In this document: piece after piece, positions 14,204-22,225 of the stretch | Position numbering within the stretch: position 1 is the first letter of the stretch | How the letters are laid out: the number at the start of each line of letters is the position of its first letter | Virus record (IMG/VR): IMGVR_UViG_3300026519_000053 | Location: 1 to 29,570 of that record | Length of the DNA: 29,570 bases | Direction: 5' to 3' (one strand) | DNA from: a virus | Program-made: the position numbers and the translations under genes | Notes under the pieces: model-generated | What the model was told of the DNA's origin: nothing | What the model saw: the letters and a program-made list of their open reading frames with translations, nothing else | The model's database searches: none

Positions 14204-15472
14204 ATGGCTAAATTATTAATAGGTACAAACAACCCAAGTTCAGACGTAATCGTTGAATTAAAACAACATGGTACGTCATTAACACAAATGGATATAAAAG
14301 TTACAGACGGAGAACTAGTTACAGAATATGTAGTTAGTACAGATAGCAATGAAAAAGATGATAATGGCTTCTCAATGTTCATTGAGAGTGTTATGGAAAA
14401 AGACAATAGTATATTCGTTAAGATGGAAGACGGACTAAATGTTGTTGATTTCTTTAATAAGGCTGATAGAGCTGAACCAACAGATAAGACTAAATCGTAT
14501 GTATCAATTACTAATAAGGTAATTACAATAACGTTAAAATCTACTGTTGTATCCCCTACACTAGCAGATTACCAAAATGAATTGAAGTTATTTGAGAATA
14601 CGGACACGGTAGGATTACATTACTTTATGATACCGTCACCTGTCAATAGTACAGATGATGATACTAAAGCATTATTTGCGAGTGTTAACACTCTATCTAA
14701 CAATAGGAAAGATTTCTCATTTAGGAGTTCCGTACCTACATCTAAGATACTAGGAATGACAAAGAGTAATTCATTAATTGCTATTAAAGAATTGTATGGC
14801 TTAATTGGTAACACTACATTTGGTTCTGTAGATGGGAATTCATATAAAGTTTATGATAAGTACAATAACCGTACTACATGGATTACGGCACAGGGTGACG
14901 CAATAGGACTTAGAATAGCTCAAAACCTTAATCGCAATGTATGGTGGGCATCTGCTGGTGCTAACTATGGTTTATTACAAGGGGTGCTTGATATAGCCCA
15001 TGAATGGGATTTCAACGAGCAAAAGACATTACTAGAGTATAGAATTAATCCTATAGTTAATAAGAATAAAGTAGGATTTGTTAGAAATGACCAAATTAAC
15101 TTTACATCTAAGAAAAGTGATTTACAAGATGAGAACGTAAGAGAGTTACTTAACTACATCTACAGAACTGGTAAAGAGTTTCTATACTATAAGTTACATG
15201 AGTTTAATGATGAGTTCACTAGAACAGAAATTGATGCTAAATTTAATCGTTTCTTAGGTGGCATCCAAGATGGGCGTGGTATTAGAAAAGGTAGCGATGG
15301 AAAAGACGGATATTTCGTACAATGTGATGAGCAAAATAACACAGATGAGGTAATATCTGCTAAGATGCTAGTTATTGATATTGCGTTCTTACCTGCTAAG
15401 GCAATTAGAGAAATTCATCTTAGAATGAGTATCTATAACAATACAGTTGACTTAAGATTAGCAGAGGCTTGA
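14204..15472 (+). CDS. gp18: Tail sheath, C-terminal half encoded as a separate gene
   Basis: A 422-residue protein holding the conserved C-terminal sheath core. The N-terminal part resembles an internal gp18 segment (TEYVVSTDSNEKDDNGFSM, FIESVMEKD). Core motifs: KVYDKYNNRTTWITAQGDA near 230, VWWASAGANYGLLQG near 247, YRINPIVNKNKVGF near 281, LLNYIYRTGKEFLYYKLHEF then NDEFTR near 313-345, and FVQCDEQNNTDEVI near 371. These align with gp18's handshake domain. Its own AAAAAAGGAATTT site lies 20 bases after the first half. The two halves together total 726 residues against 659 in T4, so the complete sheath is most simply a heterodimeric unit. Confidence 0.88.
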   Translation: MAKLLIGTNNPSSDVIVELKQHGTSLTQMDIKVTDGELVTEYVVSTDSNEKDDNGFSMFIESVMEKDNSIFVKMEDGLNVVDFFNKADRAEPTDKTKSYVSITNKVITITLKSTVVSPTLADYQNELKLFENTDTVGLHYFMIPSPVNSTDDDTKALFASVNTLSNNRKDFSFRSSVPTSKILGMTKSNSLIAIKELYGLIGNTTFGSVDGNSYKVYDKYNNRTTWITAQGDAIGLRIAQNLNRNVWWASAGANYGLLQGVLDIAHEWDFNEQKTLLEYRINPIVNKNKVGFVRNDQINFTSKKSDLQDENVRELLNYIYRTGKEFLYYKLHEFNDEFTRTEIDAKFNRFLGGIQDGRGIRKGSDGKDGYFVQCDEQNNTDEVISAKMLVIDIAFLPAKAIREIHLRMSIYNNTVDLRLAEA

Positions 15473-15481
15473 CCCCTGTTA

Positions 15482-15490
15482 ATTAAATAG
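15482..15490 (+). promoter_or_regulatory. Late-type promoter for scaffold gp22
   Basis: ATTAAATAG located 31 bases before the TTG start of the scaffold gene. Confidence 0.6.
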
Positions 15491-15521
15491 TTTTATACCA
15501 CTATATATTAAAGGATTACAA

Positions 15522-16166
15522 TTGGAAGAAATACTAAAAGGACTTGATACTAAGATATTCACACCTGAATTAATATCTAAAATTGAACTAGAGTTTAAAA
15601 AGGCAGTTGACGCTAAGGTAAAAAAGACTAACGTATCGCTTGTAGAAAGTGTTATATCTACAATAAAAGATGATACTATCGCTAAAATAACAGCCGATAT
15701 TAAAACTAAAGTAAATGAAGCTAAGGAGGAAGTTACTAAAGAAACAAAAAATGCCCAAATTGCATTAGTAGAGTCTAAAGTAAAAGAAATTGCAGATACT
15801 TACTTGGAAGATAACAAGATGGTTACGGTTGATGTGGCTACAGTACTTAAAGCGGACTCTATCTTAGAAAGCGTTGCTATGTTTGCTACTAACATGGGCG
15901 CGGATATGGTAGCTATTACAGAGGGTACAAAAGAACTAACTGAATTAACGGATAAAGTTAATACACTTGAGGCTAAGATTAAATTCGATGAACTATCTGC
16001 TGATATGACTGTTACCCAAAAGGATACATTCACTAAACTAACCGAAAGTGCAAAGGGCACTGATTTAGATGTATTAGCAGATGTGGTTAAATCTATGTCA
16101 AATCCACAAGTAAACGAACACAAAAAAGAAACAGTTAAACAAAGCGGACTAATATACGATATGTAG
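15522..16166 (+). CDS. gp22: Prohead core scaffold protein (gp22-like)
   Basis: The internal scaffold around which the capsid assembles, degraded by the prohead protease in T4. The assignment rests on position directly before the capsid gene and on composition: almost entirely charged alpha-helix (long Lys/Glu/Asp stretches such as KAVDAKVKKTNVSLVESV and LTDKVNTLEAKIKFDELS), no Cys or Trp, and a basic C-terminus ending SGLIYDM. The length is 214 residues against 269 in T4. It begins with TTG 5 bases after AAGGATT. No ATG occurs in frame until far into the protein, so the rare start is well supported. Confidence 0.8.
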   Translation: MEEILKGLDTKIFTPELISKIELEFKKAVDAKVKKTNVSLVESVISTIKDDTIAKITADIKTKVNEAKEEVTKETKNAQIALVESKVKEIADTYLEDNKMVTVDVATVLKADSILESVAMFATNMGADMVAITEGTKELTELTDKVNTLEAKIKFDELSADMTVTQKDTFTKLTESAKGTDLDVLADVVKSMSNPQVNEHKKETVKQSGLIYDM

Positions 16167-16182
16167 TAGTTAAGCACAATAC

Positions 16183-16191
16183 ATTAAATAG
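16183..16191 (+). promoter_or_regulatory. Late-type promoter for capsid gp23, in a hairpin loop
   Basis: ATTAAATAG lies almost exactly in the loop of a 7-bp inverted repeat, ACAATAC with GTATTGT (about 16176-16197). It lies 60 bases before the gp23 ATG. The stem could mark the end of the gp22 message or act on the promoter itself. Confidence 0.55.
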
Positions 16192-16250
16192 TATTGTATT
16201 GGATTTAATCAAATCTAACAAAAAACAAAAAAACAAAAGGAATTACAAAA

Positions 16251-17357
16251 ATGAATAAATATGAAAAAATGCTAGAAAGTGTAGACACTACATTGACCCC
16301 TGAAAATGCAAAAATGCTAGTAGAAAGCCCTACCGCTTTACCACTAAAATCGGAACAAACATACCTTACAATGGCAGGAACTGTTGATAAATTTCTTAAT
16401 GAGAATACATCAGCTGAAAACGTAGCAGGATTTAACCAATTAATACAACCTATGCTTAGACGTATGACACCACTATTAATTGCTAATGATATATGTTCAG
16501 TACAGCCAATTAATGGGAAAACTAACCAAATCATGATACTTTCTGGTACTAATGTAGATGGTAATGAGGTAGGATTCGGTGACCCTGCGGCTACGTCTGC
16601 TACAGTCGCACAAACTCCTGAGTCTGAGAGATATGCCAATTCCAAAGGTGTATCTATGAGTATCGGTACACTTTCGGTTACTGCTAAAGAGTCTATGTTA
16701 CGCTCAACGTTTACTGCCGAAGTTGCCCAAGATATGAAATTGGTGTTTGGACTTGATGCTAAAAAAGTACTTGCAGACTTCATGACTATTGAGTTAGCAT
16801 TACAACTTGATAAAGAGGTAATATCAGCTTATGCAAATAATGCACATGATGCTGGTGTGGTTACACTTGTTCCAAAAGAACACGCTCTTAATGGTAGACC
16901 TGCCGAGTCAGACATCATTCGTAAGATAGAAATTGAGGCAAACGCTATTGCACTAAGAGCTAGAGCTGGACGTGGTAATATTGCTATTGTTTCTACTACT
17001 GTTTTGTCTGCTATGCAAAGTACAAACTCATTCAATACTTATAACGATGGTGCCGATTTAGTATCTAGTAGAGTTCAAGCCTATGTAGGTACATTGAAAT
17101 CAGGTATTAAAGTGTACTGTGATGCCTTTGCAAATGATAATTCCGTTATCGTATTACACAAAGGTGAAGAGTTAAGAACGGGTGTAATTTATTCTCCATT
17201 CATAACATGGTTTTCTACGGCTGTATCAAGTACAACTTTCGAAGAGGTAATCGGTCTTAAATCAAGACATGCCATTACAGTTCATGAAGCGGATAAATAC
17301 GCGTCTAAGTTTGTAGTTGACTTTACCAATACTCCTGAATATGGTGTAGTTGCTTAA
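16251..17357 (+). CDS. gp23: Major capsid protein gp23
   Basis: HK97-fold capsid protein. T4-type signatures: LIQPMLRRMTPLLIANDIC then VQPINGKTNQIMIL near residues 64-105, AKESMLRSTFTAEVAQDMK near 143-163, FGLDAKKVLADFMTIELAL with LDKEVISAYANN near 165-200, and RGNIAIVSTTVLSAM near 241. The length is 368 residues against 521 in T4, so the insertion domain and much of the N-terminal propeptide are missing. A possible protease site of the T4 type (L/I-x-E) is LVE at residues 23-25. Shine-Dalgarno AAAAGGAATT. The gene has its own late-type promoter and a strong hairpin just after the stop. Confidence 0.93.
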   Translation: MNKYEKMLESVDTTLTPENAKMLVESPTALPLKSEQTYLTMAGTVDKFLNENTSAENVAGFNQLIQPMLRRMTPLLIANDICSVQPINGKTNQIMILSGTNVDGNEVGFGDPAATSATVAQTPESERYANSKGVSMSIGTLSVTAKESMLRSTFTAEVAQDMKLVFGLDAKKVLADFMTIELALQLDKEVISAYANNAHDAGVVTLVPKEHALNGRPAESDIIRKIEIEANAIALRARAGRGNIAIVSTTVLSAMQSTNSFNTYNDGADLVSSRVQAYVGTLKSGIKVYCDAFANDNSVIVLHKGEELRTGVIYSPFITWFSTAVSSTTFEEVIGLKSRHAITVHEADKYASKFVVDFTNTPEYGVVA

Positions 17358-17362
17358 TTAAC

Positions 17363-17390
17363 GAATGATAGGATTTAGTTCCTATCGTTC
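17363..17390 (+). terminator. Strong hairpin after gp23
   Basis: GAATGATAGGA (17363-17373) pairs over 11 bases with TCCTATCGTTC (17380-17390), with one G-T pair and a 6-base loop. It begins six bases after the gp23 stop. It is followed by ACTTCTTGAT, not a clear T-run, so it may be a terminator or a stabilising 3' end of the abundant capsid message. Confidence 0.6.
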
Positions 17391-17427
17391 ACTTCTTGAT
17401 ATACTCATAATCAAACAAAACCACCCA

Positions 17428-17509
17428 TTAAATCAATTCTAATCAAATTAACAACTCCTAGATAGAACAACACCCTAAAGTTTATTAAAATCCATTCTAA
17501 GACTAATTT
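17428..17509 (-). repeat. Module-border repeat, copy b (inverted)
   Basis: Reads on the minus strand as CTTAGAATGGATTTTAATAA, a spacer, then CTAGGAGTTGTTAATTTG and a second TTAGAATTGATTTAA. It is the reverse of copies a (2722-2804) and c (21963-22037). It sits between the capsid hairpin and the next early-type promoter. Confidence 0.8.
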
Positions 17510-17514
17510 CAAAC

Positions 17515-17560
17515 CTAAGCTAACTCTAAGCTAACTTATGTTACTATACATAATCAAGAA
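17515..17560 (+). promoter_or_regulatory. Early-type promoter for the DnaQ-primase block
   Basis: Two perfect boxes CTAAGCTAACT (17515-17525 and 17526-17536), then TATGTTACTATACATAATC. By eye the whole 45-base block is identical to the promoter at 2896-2940. Confidence 0.75.
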
Positions 17561-17576
17561 ATAAAAAGGATAAGAA

Positions 17577-18056
17577 ATGAAACCATACTTTTTAATAGAC
17601 GTACAAACAACAGGATTCAAACAAAATAAAGCAATACGTACACAAGTGTATAATTTAACCACAAATGAGTTAAGTACGTTTTATCACGATAGTGGTGAGC
17701 CAATTGAACCAAGTGCTACTGAATTCCACGGTATCACAAACGAATACCTGAAAGCACAAAAAACAGTCCCATTCAAGCAGATGTTTGAATCGTTGTTGTC
17801 AGAGTGTGAGATTACATTTTGTATAAGTGAATACTCATTACATAGAACTCTAATTAGTAATGGATTTAGTAATCACTCATTGTCTACTTTTGAATTAATG
17901 GATATAGGGGAAATTTTATATGGCAGTGAATACACTCCATATATAAAAAACGATGAAAAGAAAGAATTAATGTTTGGAGACAAAGGTAGTAAGGGTACAT
18001 CAATGGAAGCAATGATTAGCTATAGTGAAAAACTGCTTGAAAAAATAAAGGATTAA
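17577..18056 (+). CDS. DnaQ-fold protein with degenerate exonuclease site
   Basis: The N-terminus FLIDVQTTGF matches the DnaQ/DEDDh exonuclease opening (normally FLDxETTG), and PIEPSATEFHGITNEYLK (residues 42-59) matches the conserved substrate loop ending HGIT. The catalytic set is incomplete: D8 is kept but the second acid is Q10. The usual HNAxFD motif is replaced by FCISEYSLHRTL, and the final HxxxxD motif is not visible. It is probably a non-catalytic relative, perhaps DNA-binding or a proofreading accessory. Alternatively it uses different residues. It lies 2 bases before the primase gene, under an early-type promoter. Shine-Dalgarno AAAAGGAT. Confidence 0.75.
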   Translation: MKPYFLIDVQTTGFKQNKAIRTQVYNLTTNELSTFYHDSGEPIEPSATEFHGITNEYLKAQKTVPFKQMFESLLSECEITFCISEYSLHRTLISNGFSNHSLSTFELMDIGEILYGSEYTPYIKNDEKKELMFGDKGSKGTSMEAMISYSEKLLEKIKD

Positions 18057-18058
18057 GA

Positions 18059-19006
18059 ATGTGCAAACGAATAGACTACGTAGTGACAAAGCTAAAAGAA
18101 GAAGGACATAAGTTAGTACAAATTAAAACAAATTCCTATAATCTATCGTGTCCTTTGTGTGAGGTTAAAAATTCATATAAAAAGAGAGGGTATTTATTAG
18201 GTGACGGGGAGTACAAAACATATTTCTGCCATAATGACTGTGGCGGAATGAGTCTGTATAATTTCATGTATAATGTATTCGGAATAGATGAAGCGAAGAA
18301 GTTCTACAAAGATACCCATATAGGAGAATTTAAAGATAGAACTAAACCTAAACAATACACCCCACAAAAGAAATTCGTTAAAGATGTTAAAAAAGGAAAT
18401 AAAACTAAACTAATCCCATACAATAAGAGTGATAAGGTAATGAAGTTTGTTAAGTCAAGGTGCATTGAGCCTTACAGACATGAGGTGTACGAACCAAATG
18501 GGAAAGATGCCGTCATGTTCATTATTAAAGACTTTAAAGGCAATATAAATGGGTATCAGATGAGGTATCTAAATGAGAAACGATTTAAGACTAAGTTCAC
18601 AAACAATGACGCAATTAAAGTCTACAATTTACATAACATAAAAGACGGTAGCACTGTGTACGTATTTGAAAGCATAATAGATGGAATGAGTAGCGGTTTA
18701 GATAAAGGTATGTGGATTAGTAGCTTAGGGGCAGATATGGGTAAATTCATATTAAAATCATTTGATGAACGAAATATATCATTAGTCTTCTGTTATGATA
18801 ATGATAAAACAGGACGTGAAAAAACGATTAAGTATTCTAACATGGGGTATAAGGTAGTTAATGTATCATTCTTAGGTAAGTACAAAGATATAAACGAAGC
18901 GTTATGTGATGGTTATTTAGATAGAGACGAATTGAGGGAATTAATTCTGAATAATACATTCACACCACTTAGCTATAAGCTTAGCATGAGGGGCAAAGTT
19001 AAATAG
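18059..19006 (+). CDS. gp61: DNA primase (gp61-like)
   Basis: Makes RNA primers for lagging-strand synthesis. An N-terminal zinc-binding domain has C31-x2-C34 and C57-x3-C61 (SCPLCEVK and FCHNDCGG). The TOPRIM catalytic domain follows, with VYVFESIIDGMSSG (E204) and FCYDNDKTGREK (D247, D249). A lysine-rich linker (about 98-125) separates them. The length is 315 residues against 342 in T4. The ATG at 18059 has AAAGGATT before it and follows the DnaQ-fold gene by 2 bases. No replicative helicase gp41 lies in the window. Confidence 0.9.
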   Translation: MCKRIDYVVTKLKEEGHKLVQIKTNSYNLSCPLCEVKNSYKKRGYLLGDGEYKTYFCHNDCGGMSLYNFMYNVFGIDEAKKFYKDTHIGEFKDRTKPKQYTPQKKFVKDVKKGNKTKLIPYNKSDKVMKFVKSRCIEPYRHEVYEPNGKDAVMFIIKDFKGNINGYQMRYLNEKRFKTKFTNNDAIKVYNLHNIKDGSTVYVFESIIDGMSSGLDKGMWISSLGADMGKFILKSFDERNISLVFCYDNDKTGREKTIKYSNMGYKVVNVSFLGKYKDINEALCDGYLDRDELRELILNNTFTPLSYKLSMRGKVK

Positions 19007-19030
19007 ATACAAACAAAAGGACTATTTTTA

Positions 19031-20647
19031 ATGCCCAAAGAAACAGATGAAATAAATGAGTTACACAAGTCAATAGAAAATCTACAAGGCGAAATTAAAA
19101 CATCAAATAGGGAAAGGAATTTATCACTAATACTTGCTTTAAAACGTGCAAAAGATACCACTAAAACAACGGTTCGTAAGGTCAAGGATAGTGAACCCGC
19201 TAATGTCTTAAAAGAGAATGTAAAACAAGGTTTCTTTGCTGGGCTAATTGGTTTAGTTACAGGCGGTTTTATAGCACTAAAAAACAGTATAACTTCCATG
19301 ATAGATATCATTCATGATGAGCCTAAATATAAAGAGCTAACTACCACCTCAGCAAAGTTCATATTTACTAGCTTAAAATTCTTTGGTTTTGAAACAGACA
19401 CAATTAATAGCGTTAGTGCATTTGTTAATAACCTTTCGTCATACATAACCGATAGTAAAAACTATATTTCATTTTTATTAAAGAATATAGGTATAATGAC
19501 ACGTGATGTAAGATATAAGCTACATTTAACATCAAGTAAAGTCGAAGATACATTCGTGGAGTACTTACAAGATATAGAAACCAATAAACGTACATTAGAC
19601 GATGATATGATAACCACTCTAAATAAATTAGCCACCAACCTAAAGAATAATAACACAGGTGTATACAATGATGCCGTTGAGTATTACTCTAGTACTAAAG
19701 TAACTCGTTATGTAACAACCATTAGTAATAAGAACACACACCGTAAGCGTATAGAAAATATACAAAAAAATATTAAAGGAATTAATAAATCAAATAATAT
19801 ACTATACAGTAAAATCAATAATAAGAAATTTGACAAAAACGGGTATGATTTTAATAAATTAATCGAATCAAACAAAGCAAATGTAAAGGAATTAGAATTA
19901 CAACTAATCGAAGAGAAAAAATTACTTGATGCTGAGATGCTAAATTCTGATAAACTAGATGATGTATCTAACATGAAGTTTACATCTATTGGTATGAATG
20001 AAGAATACACACAAATGAAAGATAGTGACTACGATAGCAATAGCGTTATCAAAGGAACGACTACTGTTAGTGGTGGGGTAAAAGCATTACTTGAAACTAT
20101 CTCTAAACATGAAGGGGGTGGTGGACTCAAGGCATACAATAGATTAGTTTACTCAAAGAAAGGAAGAAACGCCCCTAAATACGCTAATCTAACCTCAATG
20201 ACACTAAGCCAAGTACTAGCATATCAAGATGGCATGTTGGCACGTGGACATGCCAGCACGGCTGTAGGTAAATACCAATTCATGAAACAAACATTAAAAG
20301 AAACAATAGCACAACTAGGGCTACCAATGAGTACAATATTTTCAGTTTCCACACAAGACAAATTAGGCGAACAGTTGCTAAATGTTACAGGGCTAAAGAA
20401 ATTTAGAGAAGGCAAGATGAGTATATCAACGTTTGAACATAGAATAGCTGGTAGATTTGCTAGTATTAAATCAATAAAAACAGGTAAAGGCAGATATGAT
20501 GGTGATAGTGCTAATAATAGGGCAACAGTACCTGCAAGTGTTATAATAGGATTACTAAAAGGTATACGTTCTGAAAAGCAAAAAGTAGTGGTACACGCTA
20601 AGCAAGTACCATCTAAACCAAATAATAACACACATAGAAAGGGGTAA
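19031..20647 (+). CDS. Membrane-segment protein with C-terminal murein hydrolase domain
   Basis: A three-part protein of 538 residues. A charged helical N-terminus (1-65) is followed by a hydrophobic, glycine-rich segment near 68-85 (FFAGLIGLVTGGFIAL) and long coiled-coil-like helices (about 90-330). The C-terminal domain (about 350-500) resembles the lambda R type of murein transglycosylase: a candidate catalytic Glu in KHEGGGG (E361), then STAVGKYQFMKQTLKE and LGLPMSTI, as in lambda R (GAGRYQLL then LGLKDFSP). The spike lacks the T4 lysozyme domain, so this could be the virion-borne wall-opening enzyme. An endolysin seems less likely given the length. Shine-Dalgarno AAAAGGAC. Confidence 0.75.
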   Translation: MPKETDEINELHKSIENLQGEIKTSNRERNLSLILALKRAKDTTKTTVRKVKDSEPANVLKENVKQGFFAGLIGLVTGGFIALKNSITSMIDIIHDEPKYKELTTTSAKFIFTSLKFFGFETDTINSVSAFVNNLSSYITDSKNYISFLLKNIGIMTRDVRYKLHLTSSKVEDTFVEYLQDIETNKRTLDDDMITTLNKLATNLKNNNTGVYNDAVEYYSSTKVTRYVTTISNKNTHRKRIENIQKNIKGINKSNNILYSKINNKKFDKNGYDFNKLIESNKANVKELELQLIEEKKLLDAEMLNSDKLDDVSNMKFTSIGMNEEYTQMKDSDYDSNSVIKGTTTVSGGVKALLETISKHEGGGGLKAYNRLVYSKKGRNAPKYANLTSMTLSQVLAYQDGMLARGHASTAVGKYQFMKQTLKETIAQLGLPMSTIFSVSTQDKLGEQLLNVTGLKKFREGKMSISTFEHRIAGRFASIKSIKTGKGRYDGDSANNRATVPASVIIGLLKGIRSEKQKVVVHAKQVPSKPNNNTHRKG

Positions 20648-20649
20648 AC

Positions 20650-21960
20650 ATGGCTAAGTCATTAAAGGATATATCAAAGGGCATCAATGATATATCAAAG
20701 GAAATCAAAGACAACTCAATTAAGAATACTAAATTACAACGTGACATTGAACACACAAATGATAGGAAACAAGAGAGGAAACGTGTAGATGAAAAACGTA
20801 AATATCAGAGAGATAAACTAGAAAAAAAGAGTAATAAGAAAAAAAGAGACAAAAAAGAGAAAAAAGAAGAACGCAGATTTCTATCAAGCACATTAGCTAG
20901 AGTGGGCATAATTATATCAGCTCTATTTGCAAGTGCGGGAACCGCAATTGTAGCATCTATATCAGCTGTTATAGCAGGGATAACAGCCTTTGTATTGACT
21001 AACTGGGATATGTTAAAAAATTACGTTGGTATGGTGTACGATGATGTTAATGATTTTATAACACGTGTAGGGAATACATTATCTAAATTAGGAAATATCG
21101 TATCTAACTTTGCTAATGAATACTTGCCCATGAAAGAAATTAATGGGGTCGTTAAAGCCATTAAAGATATGTTCCAAGATATAATGGATTATGTTACAAT
21201 GGATAGTGACGAAAAACGATTAAAGAAAAGCATAGCCGAAGCAAAGAATATATTAAAAGATGGAGTTAATAAGAATAACAAAAAAGAGTTATATAAATTG
21301 TTATCCGAAATAGCGACTACAAAGAATAAGGTATTATCTAATCCAAACACAAAAGATAGGAATGAGTTGTTAGAGGATATAAAATCAATTGATAATATTA
21401 ATGTAGACGAAGAGTTAATTAATAGTAATATATCCAATATTAAAGGTGAGTTAAAATCAATTAGAGATAAAGAGGGCGGTACAGGTTTTCTTGCCACCAT
21501 TGTTTATGGAAGTACTAAGGCAATGAAAAGACGTAAATCGGATTTACAAAAACGCCTAAAAATGGAAGAAAAAAAGAAAACATCATTAGATAAGCTAAAA
21601 TCTAATCTTAGTCCGCTAACGTTACAATTGCCAATGAAAGATGATAGCGTTTCAATTATAGATAATGCTCCTAGTCCAATTCACAGTACCGTTACACCAG
21701 AAACAAACATGCCTATTAATACACAAGCACCTAATTCAAACATGACCAATAACATCATTAAACCAAATATAGTTGATGAGTCAGAAATAAACCAACAAAC
21801 TATAGACGCTATTAAGGATATAGAAAATGAGGTAAAGAGAATATCAAAGGCTAGTGTAGATGTAATTAACGAAGCTCCTAAAATTAGCCCTATTGATAGC
21901 ATAGATTTAGAAAATAGTGTACGGAATAACTTCATAGATGGAAGCCTATATCACAAATGA
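20650..21960 (+). CDS. Membrane-segment coiled-coil protein, probable virion component
   Basis: 436 residues starting 2 bases after the hydrolase gene. Residues 1-77 are extremely charged helix (KRKYQRDKLEKKSNKKKRDK). Residues about 82-118 hold two adjacent hydrophobic helices (VGIIISALFASAGTAIVA, then ISAVIAGITAFVL). Residues 190-330 look like coiled coil and the C-terminal quarter is Asn/Ser/Pro-rich. The layout (basic helix, hydrophobic hairpin, coiled coil) parallels the preceding protein, so they may act as a pair, for example a tape-measure-like or ejected pore-forming set. No family was recognised. Confidence 0.65.
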   Translation: MAKSLKDISKGINDISKEIKDNSIKNTKLQRDIEHTNDRKQERKRVDEKRKYQRDKLEKKSNKKKRDKKEKKEERRFLSSTLARVGIIISALFASAGTAIVASISAVIAGITAFVLTNWDMLKNYVGMVYDDVNDFITRVGNTLSKLGNIVSNFANEYLPMKEINGVVKAIKDMFQDIMDYVTMDSDEKRLKKSIAEAKNILKDGVNKNNKKELYKLLSEIATTKNKVLSNPNTKDRNELLEDIKSIDNINVDEELINSNISNIKGELKSIRDKEGGTGFLATIVYGSTKAMKRRKSDLQKRLKMEEKKKTSLDKLKSNLSPLTLQLPMKDDSVSIIDNAPSPIHSTVTPETNMPINTQAPNSNMTNNIIKPNIVDESEINQQTIDAIKDIENEVKRISKASVDVINEAPKISPIDSIDLENSVRNNFIDGSLYHK

Positions 21961-21962
21961 TG

Positions 21963-22037
21963 CTTAGAATTGATTTTAAGCCATTTTATTGTATTACGCT
22001 ATCTAGGAGTTGTTATTTTGATTAGAGTTGATTTAAG
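21963..22037 (+). repeat. Module-border repeat, copy c
   Basis: Begins 3 bases after the stop at 21960: CTTAGAATTGATTTTAAG (7-bp stem with one G-T pair, loop TTGA), spacer, then CTATCTAGGAGTTGTTATTT and a second TTAGAGTTGATTTAAG. Direct orientation relative to copy a. Confidence 0.8.
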
Positions 22038-22097
22038 GGTGTGTTTTGTTTTATTGTGACGGTGTCATGAAGTGAAGTGAATGAATTAATGAATGAT

Positions 22098-22116
22098 AGA
22101 GGGATTATCCCTCTTT
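22098..22116. terminator. Palindrome between convergent genes
   Basis: AGAGGG, loop ATTAT, CCCTCT, followed by TT on the plus strand. It lies between the plus-strand block ending at 21960 and the minus-strand block ending at 22120, where a bidirectional terminator would be expected. The right arm coincides with one decayed unit of the adjacent 15-bp repeat, so the palindrome may be partly accidental. Confidence 0.4.
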
Positions 22117-22119
22117 AGG

Positions 22120-22225
22120 TTATTCCTCTTTAGGTTCTTCCTCTTTAGGTTCTTCCTCTTTAGGTTCTTCCTCTTTAGGTTCTTCCTCTTTAGGTTCTTC
22201 CTCTTTAGGTTCTTCCTCTTTAGGT
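22120..22225 (-). repeat. 15-bp tandem repeat encoding EPKEE
   Basis: Seven near-identical units (plus-strand form TCTTCCTCTTTAGGT) lie inside the gene. One further decayed unit lies beyond the stop codon: there GAA has become TAA, and reading through would add PKEG before the next TAA at about 22105. Copy number is likely variable. Confidence 0.9.

Noticed and set aside
14181-14206. Sheath split explained by a programmed frameshift
   Set aside because: There is no slippery heptamer before the stop. The second half has its own ribosome site and ATG, so independent translation is the simpler reading.
16205-16783. 192-residue minus-strand frame opposite the capsid gene start
   Set aside because: It covers the gp23 leader and coding region on the wrong strand. 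gp23 is certain from its motifs.
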